A stretch of DNA of 64,000 bases from Streptomyces sp. SKN60 (GTDB taxonomy: Bacteria > Actinomycetota > Actinomycetes > Streptomycetales > Streptomycetaceae): contig NZ_JAHTMW010000008.1 of the NCBI RefSeq assembly GCF_026236535.1, positions 248,001 to 312,000 on the forward strand, written 5' to 3'. Numbering within the stretch: position 1 is the first letter of the stretch; each line of letters begins with the position of its first letter. Below the pieces are notes generated by a model, which saw only the letters and a list, made by a program, of their open reading frames with translations, was not told the origin of the DNA and searched no databases. The translations under genes and the position numbers were made by a program. Shown in pieces: positions 16,401 to 26,000 of the stretch.

Positions 16401-17279
16401 GTGAGGGCCGTCGTCGAGAAGAGTGCGGAACTGCCGCACGGCACCGTCCACGTGTGGTGGGGGACGGTGGGCGAGCTGCGTCCGCACCACCGCGACCTGC
16501 TCGGCGCGCAGGAGCGGGAACGCCTCGCGCAGCTGGTCAGGCCCGATGCGGCGGCCCGGTTCGTGATGGGCTGCGCCCTGATCAGACGGGCCGTGGGCGG
16601 CTACACGGGCCTCGCGCCCCGTGCCGTACCGGTCGTCCGGGCCTGCGACGGATGCGGCGGACCGCACGGCAAGCCCCGGGTGGCCCTGGACGAGTCCTTC
16701 GAACTGTCCCTGTCCCACTCGGGCGACCACATCGCCCTCGCCGTGGCCCGGGAGACCCCCGTGGGGATCGACGTCGAGAGCGACGACGGAACCGTCGACC
16801 TGCCGGGACTCGCGCCCCGCATGCTGGCGCCCGCGGAGACGGCCGCCTACCGGGAGCTGCCGGAATCCGCACGCCGGCGCCGGCTGCTCTCGGTGTGGAC
16901 GTGCAAGGAGGCGGCACTGAAGGCGACCGGTGACGGACTGCGGTTCCCCATGAACCGGCTGGGCGTCGACGATCCGGAGGGCGCGCCGCGGCTCACGCAC
17001 TGGGAGGGCCGGCCCCGGCTCGCCGAGGAGATGCGGCTGACCCGGCTCGACGCGCCGCCCGGCTACGCCGCGGTGCTCGCCGTCCTCGGACCGCCCGGAT
17101 TCGGCGTCCGGCACGGGGAGTTCGCGGAGCTCGCCGGGGCCGAGGCGCTTCATGAGCGGGCGGCCCGGTCGGCCGCCACCAGCCGCGCGGCCTCGGCCCG
17201 CAGTGCCACCTTGTTCACCTTGCCGACGCCGGCCAGCGGCAGCGCCTCCACCGGTACGAGCCGCTCCGGCAGCTTGTAG
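16401..17279 (+). CDS. Sfp-type 4'-phosphopantetheinyl transferase
   Basis: A 292-residue enzyme that would convert the cluster's many apo-carrier domains to their holo form with CoA. It shows the family motifs KPRVALDESFELSLSHSGD, VGIDVESDD (magnesium-binding Asp) and WTCKEAALKATGDG (W-x-x-KEA). The GTG start has AGGAG ten bases upstream. The conserved part ends near residue 240. The last 40 or so codons run into the convergent aryl-AMP ligase gene, giving a 130-bp tail-to-tail overlap, and this tail (Ala/Ser/Thr-rich) has no family counterpart that I recognise. Confidence 0.93.
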   Translation: MRAVVEKSAELPHGTVHVWWGTVGELRPHHRDLLGAQERERLAQLVRPDAAARFVMGCALIRRAVGGYTGLAPRAVPVVRACDGCGGPHGKPRVALDESFELSLSHSGDHIALAVARETPVGIDVESDDGTVDLPGLAPRMLAPAETAAYRELPESARRRRLLSVWTCKEAALKATGDGLRFPMNRLGVDDPEGAPRLTHWEGRPRLAEEMRLTRLDAPPGYAAVLAVLGPPGFGVRHGEFAELAGAEALHERAARSAATSRAASARSATLFTLPTPASGSASTGTSRSGSL

Positions 17280-18904
17280 CGGGCCAGGCCCTTGTCCTCC
17301 AGGTGGCGCCGCAGCACGCGCAGGGCCGGCAGGCCGTCCTCGGTGCCCACGGCGAAGAGGCACACGGCCTCCCCGTACAGCGGATGCGGCATCGCGACCG
17401 CCGCGGCGGCGCGGACGCCCGGATGGGTCAGGACGACCGCCTCCAGCTCGTCCGCGGGGATCTTCTCGCCGCCCCGGTTGATGACGTCCTTGACCCGCCC
17501 CGCGACCACCAGGTTGCCGCTGGGGTGCAGCCGCACCAGGTCGCCGGTGCGGTAGTAGCCGTCCGCGGTGAACGCGCGGGCGTTGCCCTCGTCCTCGCCG
17601 TAGTAGCCAGAGAGCACGCTCGGGCCCCGGGTGAGGAGTTCGCCGGTCTCCCCGGGGCCGACCTCGCGGCCGGACTCGTCGACGACGAGGAGGGTGTCGC
17701 CGGGGGCGGAGGGGCGGCCCTGGGTCTCGTCGACCACCGCGTCCGGGTCGTCGAGCCGGGTGAAGTTCAGCAGGCCCTCGCTCATGCCGTAGACCTGCTG
17801 GACCCGACAGCCCAGCCGCTCGCGGACCCGGCGGGCGGTGGTGGCGTCGAGGCGCGCGCCGCCGATCTGCAGCACCTGAAGGCTCGTCAGATCGTAGGAG
17901 CCCTCCTCGGTGCCCTCCTCGGCGGCGGCGAGCCACTGGAGCAGGACCGCGGGGGCGAGTGCGCAGTGCGTCACCCCTTCGCGCTCGACGAGCGCCAGGG
18001 TCCGCCGGGGGTCGTCGGGGGAGTCGAGGACGATCCGGCCGCCGCGCGAGAGCGTGCCGAGGATCCCCGGGTGGCCGAGGACGAAGCTGTGCGAGGCCGG
18101 CATCACCGCCAGGTAGACGGACGACTCGGTGAGCCCGGACACCTCGGCCGCGGAGTCGATGACATGCCCGAACGCCTCGTGGGGACGGGGGATCGCCTTC
18201 GGCGGGCCGGTGGTCCCGCTGGAGAGCAGGAACAGCGCGTTGTCCCGCGGAGAGGGCGGCTCCGGGGTGTCGCCCGCGGCGTCGTCCGAGGCGGGGTGCG
18301 GCCCGTGGTCCGGGGCCTCGACGCCGGGCAGTACGCCGCCCAGGGCAAGGGCCGTGAGGTCGGCCAGGCCTGCCGGGGTCGGCGCGTCCGTACGGACCGG
18401 CACGTCCGGCTCCGCCGTGCTCCGGTCCTCGCGGGTGACGAGCAGCGTGCGGATGCCCGGGTGCCGCTCCCGCAGGCGCTCGGCCATGGCCAGATGGTCG
18501 AAGCGGCGCGAGCGGCGCGGCACGGCCAGCGCGACCGGCTTGGTGACGCTCAGGACGTGGTCGAGTTCGTGCTCGCGCAGCGCCGGCAGGGCCACCACCG
18601 GAGGCGCGCCCAGCCGGATCAGGGCGAGGGTGGTGACCACGTACTCCAGGCCGTTGGGCAGCTGGACGAGCACATGGTCGCCGCGGCCGATGCCGAGGCC
18701 GCGCAGCCGGGCCGCCGCCGTGTCGACGGCCGTGGCGAGTTCGCCGTACGTGAGGCGGTCGCCGCCGTCGACGACGGCGCAGCGGTCCGGGTGGGCCGCC
18801 GACGCGGCGAGCGCCACGTCGGTGACGAGCTCGGGTCGCCACCAGCCGCGCCGGCGGTACTCCTCGGCGCGCTCGGCGGGGACGCGCACGATGCCGTCGG
18901 TCAT
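17150..18904 (-). CDS. Aryl-acid AMP ligase (DhbE/EntE family), proposed nicotinate-activating
   Basis: A 584-residue stand-alone adenylation enzyme. Core motifs are LLSSGTTGPPKAIPR, FGHP-type region, YGMSEGL, DGYYRTGDLVR, GRVKDVINRGGEKI and the C-terminal lysine in GVGKVNK. It resembles 2,3-dihydroxybenzoate ligases. At the place where DhbE reads AHNYP, with the Asn that contacts the ortho-hydroxyl, this protein reads SHSFV, so Asn is replaced by Ser. That suggests an acid without an ortho-hydroxyl; the neighbouring nadABC genes point to nicotinate. An insertion rich in Asp/Pro/Ala lies around residues 190-225. Its start overlaps the carrier-protein stop, so both form one loading unit. Confidence 0.9.
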   Translation of the reverse strand: MTDGIVRVPAERAEEYRRRGWWRPELVTDVALAASAAHPDRCAVVDGGDRLTYGELATAVDTAAARLRGLGIGRGDHVLVQLPNGLEYVVTTLALIRLGAPPVVALPALREHELDHVLSVTKPVALAVPRRSRRFDHLAMAERLRERHPGIRTLLVTREDRSTAEPDVPVRTDAPTPAGLADLTALALGGVLPGVEAPDHGPHPASDDAAGDTPEPPSPRDNALFLLSSGTTGPPKAIPRPHEAFGHVIDSAAEVSGLTESSVYLAVMPASHSFVLGHPGILGTLSRGGRIVLDSPDDPRRTLALVEREGVTHCALAPAVLLQWLAAAEEGTEEGSYDLTSLQVLQIGGARLDATTARRVRERLGCRVQQVYGMSEGLLNFTRLDDPDAVVDETQGRPSAPGDTLLVVDESGREVGPGETGELLTRGPSVLSGYYGEDEGNARAFTADGYYRTGDLVRLHPSGNLVVAGRVKDVINRGGEKIPADELEAVVLTHPGVRAAAAVAMPHPLYGEAVCLFAVGTEDGLPALRVLRRHLEDKGLARYKLPERLVPVEALPLAGVGKVNKVALRAEAARLVAADRAARS

Positions 18905-19191
18905 CGGGCGCCCTCTCCGGCGGTACCGGTCCCGGCCCCGTCCTCGCTTCCGGCCGCCGCGTTCCCCGCCTCCCGGTCGATCGCTCCGGCCAGTTCGGCC
19001 AGGGAGTAGTCGTGCCGGTCCCAGAGGTCGACCCGGGCCCGCAGCCGCTCCTCGATCTCCAGCTCCAGCTGCGCGGTCTCGGTGGAGTCCAGGGCGAGAC
19101 CGGACCGCAGCCGGCAGCCGGGCGTCAGCTCGTCCTCCGCCACGCCCAGCTCCATGAGAATGCTGCGCAGTTCATCGAGAGTCGCGTTCAC
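18901..19191 (-). CDS. Aryl/acyl carrier protein
   Basis: A 96-residue free-standing carrier protein. The phosphopantetheine serine lies in GLALDSTETAQLELEIEERL, with a four-helix pattern around it. The C-terminal 20 residues (Gly/Ala/Glu-rich) are a disordered tail. The GTG start has a perfect AGGAGG upstream. It is the first gene of a two-gene unit with the aryl-AMP ligase and diverges from nadA. It should accept the activated pyridine acid and present it to the ketosynthase encoded at 23042. Confidence 0.92.
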   Translation of the reverse strand: MNATLDELRSILMELGVAEDELTPGCRLRSGLALDSTETAQLELEIEERLRARVDLWDRHDYSLAELAGAIDREAGNAAAGSEDGAGTGTAGEGAR

Positions 19192-19337
19192 AGAACCTCC
19201 TGGAGAAGGGCTTTCTCCGCGCGGGCTTTTGACGGTAAACCGGATGCCGGGCGGCCTTAATTCACGTGATGTGCCGTCATGCTAGCGCCCCGCCTGTTGC
19301 GATATTCCTCCGCTGCGCGGGAGTTCCGCACTTCTTT

Positions 19338-19375
19338 AGCGTCCGATATCCGGCCGACTGGCGAACTTTAAGTTC
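19338..19375. promoter_or_regulatory. Candidate operators in the carrier protein/nadA divergent region
   Basis: The 262-bp gap between the divergent carrier-protein and nadA genes is markedly AT-richer than its surroundings. It holds AGCGTCCGATAT at 19338-19349 and a perfect 6-1-6 inverted repeat, GAACTT-T-AAGTTC, at 19363-19375. The first motif recurs with one mismatch, on the opposite strand, in the other major divergent region of the cluster (38277-38288). Both may be sites for a pathway regulator such as the SARP. This rests on sequence similarity only. Confidence 0.5.
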
Positions 19376-19453
19376 GGTTTTAGGCCGCTCGATTACGTTG
19401 TTTCTCTCGGACAAATTGGATCGCCAGGCTTTCGGTTGGAAGGGCTTGAACAG

Positions 19454-20500
19454 ATGACGGCGGAAGCGAATCCCGTGCCGGCCACGTCCGGAACGGAGCG
19501 CGCGGAGGATGACCTGACCCCGTACGGCGGGGTGGTGGCCGATGCGGCCTGGCGCGATGAGGTGCTGCGGCTCGCCGAACAGCACAACGCGGTGATCCTC
19601 GCGCACAACTACCAACTCCCGGAGATCCAGGAGATCGCCCACCACGTGGGCGACTCCCTCGGACTGAGCCGGATCGCCGCCGAGTGCGACGCCGACACGA
19701 TCGTGTTCTGCGGCGTCCACTTCATGGCGGAGACGGCGAAGATGCTGGCCCCCGAGAAGCGGGTCATCATTCCGGACGCCCGGGCCGGCTGCTCGCTGGC
19801 CGACTCCATCACCGCCGCGGAGCTGCGGGAGTGGAAAGCCGAGCACCCGGGCGCCGTGGTGGTCTCGTACGTGAACACCACCGCCGAGGTGAAGGCGGAG
19901 ACCGATATCTGCTGCACCTCCTCCAACGCGGTCGAGGTGGTCGAGTCGATCCCGGCCGACCGCGAGGTCCTCTTCTGCCCGGACCAGTTCCTCGGCGCCC
20001 ACGTCAAGCGGGAGACAGGCCGGCAGAACATGCACATCTGGGCCGGCGAATGCCATGTGCACGCCGGTATCAACGGGCCCGAGCTGGCCGACCAGGCGGC
20101 CGCCAACCCCGACGCCGACCTCTTCGTCCACCCGGAGTGCGGCTGCGCCACCTCCGCGCTGTACCTCGCGGGCGAGGGCATCGTGCCCGAGGAGCGGGTG
20201 CGGATCCTCTCCACCGGCGGGATGCTCGACGCGGCCCGCGAGACCGGGGCCCGCTCCGTGCTCGTCGCCACCGAGATCGGGATGCTGCACCAACTGCGCA
20301 AGGCCGCGCCGGAGATCGACTTCCGGGCCGTCAACGAGCGCGCCTCCTGCCGCTACATGAAGATGATCACGCCGGCCGCGCTGCTGCGCGCGCTGCGCGA
20401 GGGCGCCGACGAGGTGCACGTGGACCCGGAGGTCGCCGCGCGCGGCCGGGAGTCCGTGCGGCGGATGATCGCCATCGGCCGGCCGGGCGGTGGCGAATGA
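19454..20500 (+). CDS. nadA: Quinolinate synthase
   Basis: A 348-residue NadA. It condenses iminoaspartate with dihydroxyacetone phosphate to quinolinate using a [4Fe-4S] cluster. Visible family features are LAHNYQLPEIQEIAHHVGDSL-type N-terminus, FCGVHFMAETAKML, PDARAGCSLADS, the cysteine-containing CCTSSNA, WAGECHVHAGI and HPECGCATS. The ATG has GGAAGG ten bases upstream; an in-frame TTG at 19436 is less likely. It heads a coupled operon with nadB and nadC inside the biosynthetic cluster. A secondary copy dedicated to natural-product supply is the natural reading. Confidence 0.97.
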   Translation: MTAEANPVPATSGTERAEDDLTPYGGVVADAAWRDEVLRLAEQHNAVILAHNYQLPEIQEIAHHVGDSLGLSRIAAECDADTIVFCGVHFMAETAKMLAPEKRVIIPDARAGCSLADSITAAELREWKAEHPGAVVVSYVNTTAEVKAETDICCTSSNAVEVVESIPADREVLFCPDQFLGAHVKRETGRQNMHIWAGECHVHAGINGPELADQAAANPDADLFVHPECGCATSALYLAGEGIVPEERVRILSTGGMLDAARETGARSVLVATEIGMLHQLRKAAPEIDFRAVNERASCRYMKMITPAALLRALREGADEVHVDPEVAARGRESVRRMIAIGRPGGGE

Positions 20501-22122
20501 CCGATCCGCGCTGGGCGGCCCGCGCGGACCTCGTGGTGGTGGGGACCGGCGTCGCCGGCCTCACCGCCGCGCTCACCGCCGCCGAACTCGGGCTGCGGGT
20601 CCTGGTGGTGACCAAGGGCGGTCCCGGCGACGGCAACACCCGGCACGCCCAGGGCGGCGTGGCCGTCGTGCTGCCGGCCGCGCACGAGCCCGGGGACACG
20701 GTCGGCCGGCACGCCCGGGACACCCACGTGGCCGGAGCCGGACTCTGCGAGCAGGACGCCGTCGAACGGATCGTCACGGACGGTCCTGACGCGGTCGAGC
20801 GACTGCGCCGGACCGGCGCCCGGTTCGACACCGGCGACGACGGCGCCCTCGCCCGCACCCGCGAGGGCGGTCACAGCGCCTTCCGCATCCTGCGCGCCGG
20901 CGGCGACGCCACCGGCGCGGAGGTCGAGCGGGCCCTGCTCGCCGCCGCCCGTGACCGACGCGTCGCCGTGCTGACCGGACACACCGCCCTGGACGTGCTG
21001 CGCACGCCCGGCGGCGCGGTCGCGGGCCTCGCGGTGCTCGACTCGGCCGCCGTGCCGGGCCTGATCAGCGCCCCGGCCGTGCTCCTCGCCACCGGCGGCC
21101 TCGGCCAGCTCTACCGGGCGACGTCCAACGCGGAGGGCGCCACCGGCGACGGACTCGCCCTCGCGCTGCGCGCCGGAGCGAGCCTCGCGGACCTGGAATT
21201 CGTCCAGTTCCACCCGACCGTGCTGTTCACCGGCCCCGGCGCGCACGGCCGCCGGCCGCTGGTCACCGAGGCCGTACGGGGCGAGGGCGGCATCCTGGTG
21301 GACACCCGCGGCGAGCGGGTGATGGCCGGCGTGCATCCGCTCGCCGACCTCGCCCCGCGCGACGTGGTGGCCGCCGCCATCACCCGCCGCATGGCGGAGA
21401 CGGGCAGCGACCACGTCCTGCTCGACGCCACCCACCTCGGGCCGGAGGCCTTCCGGCGCCGGTTCCCGACCGTCCACGCCGTGTGCGCCGCCGCCGGCGT
21501 CGACCCGTCGCGCGAGCCCATACCGGTCGCGCCCGCCGCCCACTTCGCCTGCGGCGGAGTCGTCGCGACCGTCGACGGCCGCACCGAGGTGCCCGGCCTG
21601 TACGCGGCCGGCGAGGTCGCCCGTACCGGACTGCACGGAGCCAACCGGCTCGCCTCCAACAGCCTGCTCGAAGGGCTCGTGGTGGGGGAGCGGGCGGCGC
21701 GGGCGGCCGCGGCCGATCTGCGCGACAGCGCCCCGGTGGATCCGGACGCCGCCGGATGGCCGGACCGCACCGCGGCCGCGGCCGTGGCGGACCGCGCCGT
21801 CCTGCAGCGGACGATGACCCGCCACGCGGGCATCGGCCGCACCGCGGCCGGCCTGGCGGAGGCCGCCGGCACCGTCGCCGCCGTCTCCCACCGCCGCCCG
21901 CTCGACTCGGCCCGCGCGGTCGAGGACGCGGCCCTCACCCTGGTGGCCGACGCCCTCCTCGCCGCCGCGGCCGAGCGCCGCGAGACCCGAGGCTGCCACG
22001 TCCGCACCGACTTCCCCGGCACCGACGACACCGTCTGGGGCCGCTCGACGACCGTGCGCCTGGACGCGTCCACCGGCCGGCCGGTCGTCAACCGTCCCGT
22101 TCCCGTGGGAGGAGCAGCATGA
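20497..22122 (+). CDS. nadB: L-aspartate oxidase
   Basis: A 541-residue flavoprotein of the succinate dehydrogenase/fumarate reductase flavoprotein family. It has the FAD motif VVVGTGVAGLTAALTAAELG, RHAQGGVAVVL, the active-site region QFHPTVLF and EAVRGEGGILV, HFACGGVVATVDGRTEVPGL and ANRLASNSLLEGLVVGERAA. It oxidises aspartate to iminoaspartate, the substrate of NadA. ATG overlaps the nadA stop by 4 bp. The C-terminal helical domain (residues 420-520) is Ala-rich but complete, so length is normal. Confidence 0.96.
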   Translation: MTDPRWAARADLVVVGTGVAGLTAALTAAELGLRVLVVTKGGPGDGNTRHAQGGVAVVLPAAHEPGDTVGRHARDTHVAGAGLCEQDAVERIVTDGPDAVERLRRTGARFDTGDDGALARTREGGHSAFRILRAGGDATGAEVERALLAAARDRRVAVLTGHTALDVLRTPGGAVAGLAVLDSAAVPGLISAPAVLLATGGLGQLYRATSNAEGATGDGLALALRAGASLADLEFVQFHPTVLFTGPGAHGRRPLVTEAVRGEGGILVDTRGERVMAGVHPLADLAPRDVVAAAITRRMAETGSDHVLLDATHLGPEAFRRRFPTVHAVCAAAGVDPSREPIPVAPAAHFACGGVVATVDGRTEVPGLYAAGEVARTGLHGANRLASNSLLEGLVVGERAARAAAADLRDSAPVDPDAAGWPDRTAAAAVADRAVLQRTMTRHAGIGRTAAGLAEAAGTVAAVSHRRPLDSARAVEDAALTLVADALLAAAAERRETRGCHVRTDFPGTDDTVWGRSTTVRLDASTGRPVVNRPVPVGGAA

Positions 22123-23045
22123 TCGCCGAGGACTGGTCGCCCGCGACCGACGAGCGGCTGCGCGCCGCCGGCGTCGACGTCGAGGACGCGCGGCGCGTGG
22201 TCGTCACCGCGCTGGAGGAGGACCTCCGTTACGGCGCCGACGCCACCACCGACGCCACCGTGCCCGCCGACGCCGTCACCGAGGCGGTCGTCGGCTCGCG
22301 GCAGTCGGGAGTGCTCGCCGGGCTGCCGGTGGCGCTCGCCGTGCTCGACCTCGTCACCGGGGGACGGTACGAGGTCGCCGAGTGTCGGGCGGACGGGGAC
22401 CGGCTCGGCGCCGGTGACGTGGCGCTCCGGGTGACCGCGCCCACCCGTGAACTGCTGCTCGCCGAGCGCACCATGCTCAACCTGCTGTGCCATCTCTCCG
22501 GCATCGCCACCCTCACGGCCCGGTGGACCGACGAGCTGGCGGGCACGCGGTGCACGGTCCGGGACAGCCGGAAGACCCTGCCGGGCCTGCGCCTGCTCGA
22601 GAAGTACGCGGTGCGCCGCGGCGGCGGCGAGAACCACCGCCTCGGCCTCGGCGACTCGATCCTGATCAAGGACAACCACATCGTCGCCGCCGGCTCGGCG
22701 GGCGCCGCGCTGCGCGCCGCCCGCGCCCACGCCGGGCAGCTGCCCTGCGAGATCGAGGTGACCACCCTCGACGAGCTCGACGAGGTGCTGGCCCTCGGCG
22801 CCGACGAGGTGATGCTGGACAACTTCACCGTCGAGCAGTGCGCCGAGGCGGTCCGCCGCCGCGCCGCCGCGGGCGCCCGTACCCGTCTGGAGGCCTCCGG
22901 CGGGCTCACCCTCGACGTGGCCGCCGCGTACGCCCGCACCGGCGTCGACCTGCTCGCCGTCGGCGCGCTGACCCACTCGGCGCCCGCCCTGGACCTGGGG
23001 CTGGACTTCGCCCCGCACACCGAAGGAGGAGAGGGGCAGCGATGA
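22119..23045 (+). CDS. nadC: Nicotinate-nucleotide pyrophosphorylase (quinolinate phosphoribosyltransferase)
   Basis: A 308-residue NadC that turns quinolinate and PRPP into nicotinate mononucleotide and CO2. Motifs include ERTMLNLLCHLSGIATLT, VRDSRKTLPGLRLLEKYAV, GGGENHRLGLGDSILIKDNH and LEASGGLTLD, all with the arginine and lysine residues of the family. The ATG overlaps the nadB stop by 4 bp, and its own stop overlaps the start of the PKS gene. That four-gene coupling ties nicotinate supply directly to the polyketide synthase. Confidence 0.97.
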   Translation: MIAEDWSPATDERLRAAGVDVEDARRVVVTALEEDLRYGADATTDATVPADAVTEAVVGSRQSGVLAGLPVALAVLDLVTGGRYEVAECRADGDRLGAGDVALRVTAPTRELLLAERTMLNLLCHLSGIATLTARWTDELAGTRCTVRDSRKTLPGLRLLEKYAVRRGGGENHRLGLGDSILIKDNHIVAAGSAGAALRAARAHAGQLPCEIEVTTLDELDEVLALGADEVMLDNFTVEQCAEAVRRRAAAGARTRLEASGGLTLDVAAAYARTGVDLLAVGALTHSAPALDLGLDFAPHTEGGEGQR

Positions 23046-26000
23046 GCCGACGAGAGACGGCCACCGCCGACACCGCCACCGCCGACCGCCCCGCCGACGT
23101 CCCCGACGGCCGCATCGCGGTGGTCGGCATCGGCTGCCGGTTCCCCGGCGCCGACGGACCCGGGGCGTTCTGGCGCAATCTGCGGGACGGAACCGAGAGC
23201 GTCACCTTCTTCGACGACCGGCAACTGGCCGCCGCGGGCGTGCCGGAGGCGCTGCGCGCCGACCCGGCCTTCGTCGGCGCCCAGGCCGTGCTCGACGACG
23301 AGTTCGGCTTCGACGCGGGCCACTTCGGCATCAACCCCCGGGAAGCGGACATCATGGATCCGCAGCACCGGCTGATGCTGATGTGCGCCTGGGAAGCCCT
23401 CGAGGACAGCGGCCGCCGCCCCGACCGGCTCGGCGGCAAGGTCGGCGTCTTCGCTGGCGGCTACCGCAGCGACTACCTCCGGCACGTGCCCACCGACGGC
23501 GACGCGGCCGCGGAGTTCGCCCGCGACGTCGCCAACGACAGCGACTACCTGGCGACCCGCGTCTCGTACAAACTCAATCTGACCGGCCCGTCGGTGACCG
23601 TGCAGACCGCCTGCTCCACCTCCCTGGTCGCCGTGCACCTCGCCTGCCAGAGCCTGCTCCTCGGCGAGTCCGACACGGCGCTCGCCGGCGGTGCCACGGT
23701 CCGCTCGGGCCATCAGCGCGGATACGTCTTCCAGCGCGGCGGCATCCTCTCCTCCGACGGGCACTGCCGCGCCTTCGACGCCGCCGCCGAGGGCACCGTC
23801 ATCGGCGACGGCGTGGGCGTCGTCGTGCTGCGCCGGCTGGCCGACGCCCTGGCCGACGGCGACCCGATCCGGGCCGTGATCCTCGGCTCCGCCGTCGGCA
23901 ACGACGGCGCCGACCGGGTCGGCTTCACCGCCCCGGGCGTACAGGGCCAGTCCGAGGTGATCCGCACCGCCCTGGAACGCGCCGGAGCCCATCCCCACAC
24001 CATCGGCTACGTCGAGACGCACGGCAGCGGCACCCCGCTCGGCGACCGCATCGAGGTCGACGCGCTCGACCGCGCCTTCCGCGCGGCCGGCTGGCGCGAC
24101 GGCGACTGCGCCCTCGGCTCGGTCAAGACGAACATCGGGCACACGCACGCCGCCGCCGGCATCGCCGGCCTGATCAAGACGGTCCTCTCGCTCCAGCACC
24201 GGATGCTGCCGCCGACCCTGCACTTCGAACGGCCCAACCCGCGCATCCGGTTCGCCCGCACCCCCTTCCGGGTCAACGCCGAACTCACCGCCTGGCCGGC
24301 CGGCGCCGGCCCGCTGCGGGCCGGGGTCAGCTCCTTCGGCCTGGGCGGTACGGGCGCGCACGTCGTCCTGGAGCAGGCACCGGAGCCGGTCCGCGCCCAG
24401 GAGGACGGGCCGGACCGCGCCGGGCACCGTGCCGACTGGCAGCTCCTTCCGGTCTCCGCCCGCACCCCGGAGGGCGCCGAGCAGGCGGCCGAGCGGCTGG
24501 CCGCCCACCTCGCGGACCGGCCCGGCCTGCGGCTCGCCGACGTGGCCCGGACCCTCCAGGACGGCCGCAGCCACTTCCCGCACCGGCGGATCGCCCTCGC
24601 CCGCGACCTGGACGGGGCCGTCGCCGCGCTGCGTGGCGGGTCCGCCGACTCCCTCTTCGCCGGCCGGGCGGCGGACGACGTTCCGCCGGTCGCCTTCCTG
24701 CTGACCGGTCTCGGCGACCAGTACCCCCAGATGGGGCGTCAGCTCTACGAGACCGAACCGGTCTTCCGCGCCGAGGTGGACCGCTGCGCGGCCCTGCTGA
24801 AGGAGCGGTCCGGCATCGATCTGCCCGCCGCGCTCTACCCCGGGCCCGCCCCCGCCCCCGCCGACGAGCCGGACCAGGGCCCCGACCTGCGCAGGCTGCT
24901 CGGCCGCGGGACGGACCCGGTCGACGGTCTGAGCGAGACCGAACAGGCCCAGCCGGCCCTGTTCGTCGTGGAGTACGCGCTGGCCAGGCTGCTCGAACAC
25001 TGGGGGGTCCGGCCGGACGCCCTCATCGGCTACAGCCTCGGCGAGTACGTCGCGGCCTGCCTGTCGGGCGTGCTCACCCTGGAGGACGCGCTGACCCTGG
25101 TGGCCGCGCGGGCCGAACTGATCGGCCGGCTCGCCCCCGGCCGGATGCTCGCGGTGCCGCTGCCCGAGTCGCGGGTCCGCCCGCTGCTCGGCGACCGGCT
25201 CTCCCTGGCCGCGGTCAACGGCCCTGAGCTGTGCGTGCTTTCCGGAGAGCCGGACGCGATCGCCGCCGTCGAGGCCGACCTGGCCGCCGAGGGCGTGGCC
25301 GCCCGCCGGCTCAACGCCACGCACGCCTTCCACTCCGTCATGATGGAACCGCTCGTCGAGGAGTTCACCCGGCTGGTCGCCGGCTTCGCGCTCAAGCCGC
25401 CGTCCGTCCCGTACCTCTCCAACGTGACGGGTGACTGGATCACGGACGAGCAGGCCACCAACCCTGGCTACTGGGCCCGGCACCTGCGCGAGCCGGTCCG
25501 GTTCGCCGACGGCGTCCGCAAGCTGTGGGACGAGCCGGACCGGGTCCTCCTCGAAGTCGGCCCCGGCTCCACGCTCGGCGGCATCGCCCTGCGCAACCGC
25601 CCCGCCGAGGACGCCGCGGCCCAGCTGGTGCTCGCCACGCTGCCCCCGTCCTTCGACCGGCGCCCGGCGGCCGCCTTCCTGCGCGGCACGCTCGGCAAGC
25701 TCTGGCTCGCCGGGGTCCCGGTGCGGTGGCCCGCCCTCGACGGCGGCCCGGTCCGGCTCGCCCTCCCGACCACTCCGTTCGACCTGCGCGAGCACCGCGT
25801 CACGCCCCGCTGGGAGACCGAGCAGGCGCCGCCGGCGGCCCCCGCGCTGGTCCGCAAGGAGAACCTCGCCGAGTGGTTCTCCGTACCGGCCTGGGAACCG
25901 CTGCCGCCGCTGCTCGCCGGGGCCGGCGCCGCCGGAGAGCCCACCGACGAACCCGCCGACTGGCTGGTGTTCCTCGACGACCACGCGGTCGGCGACCACG

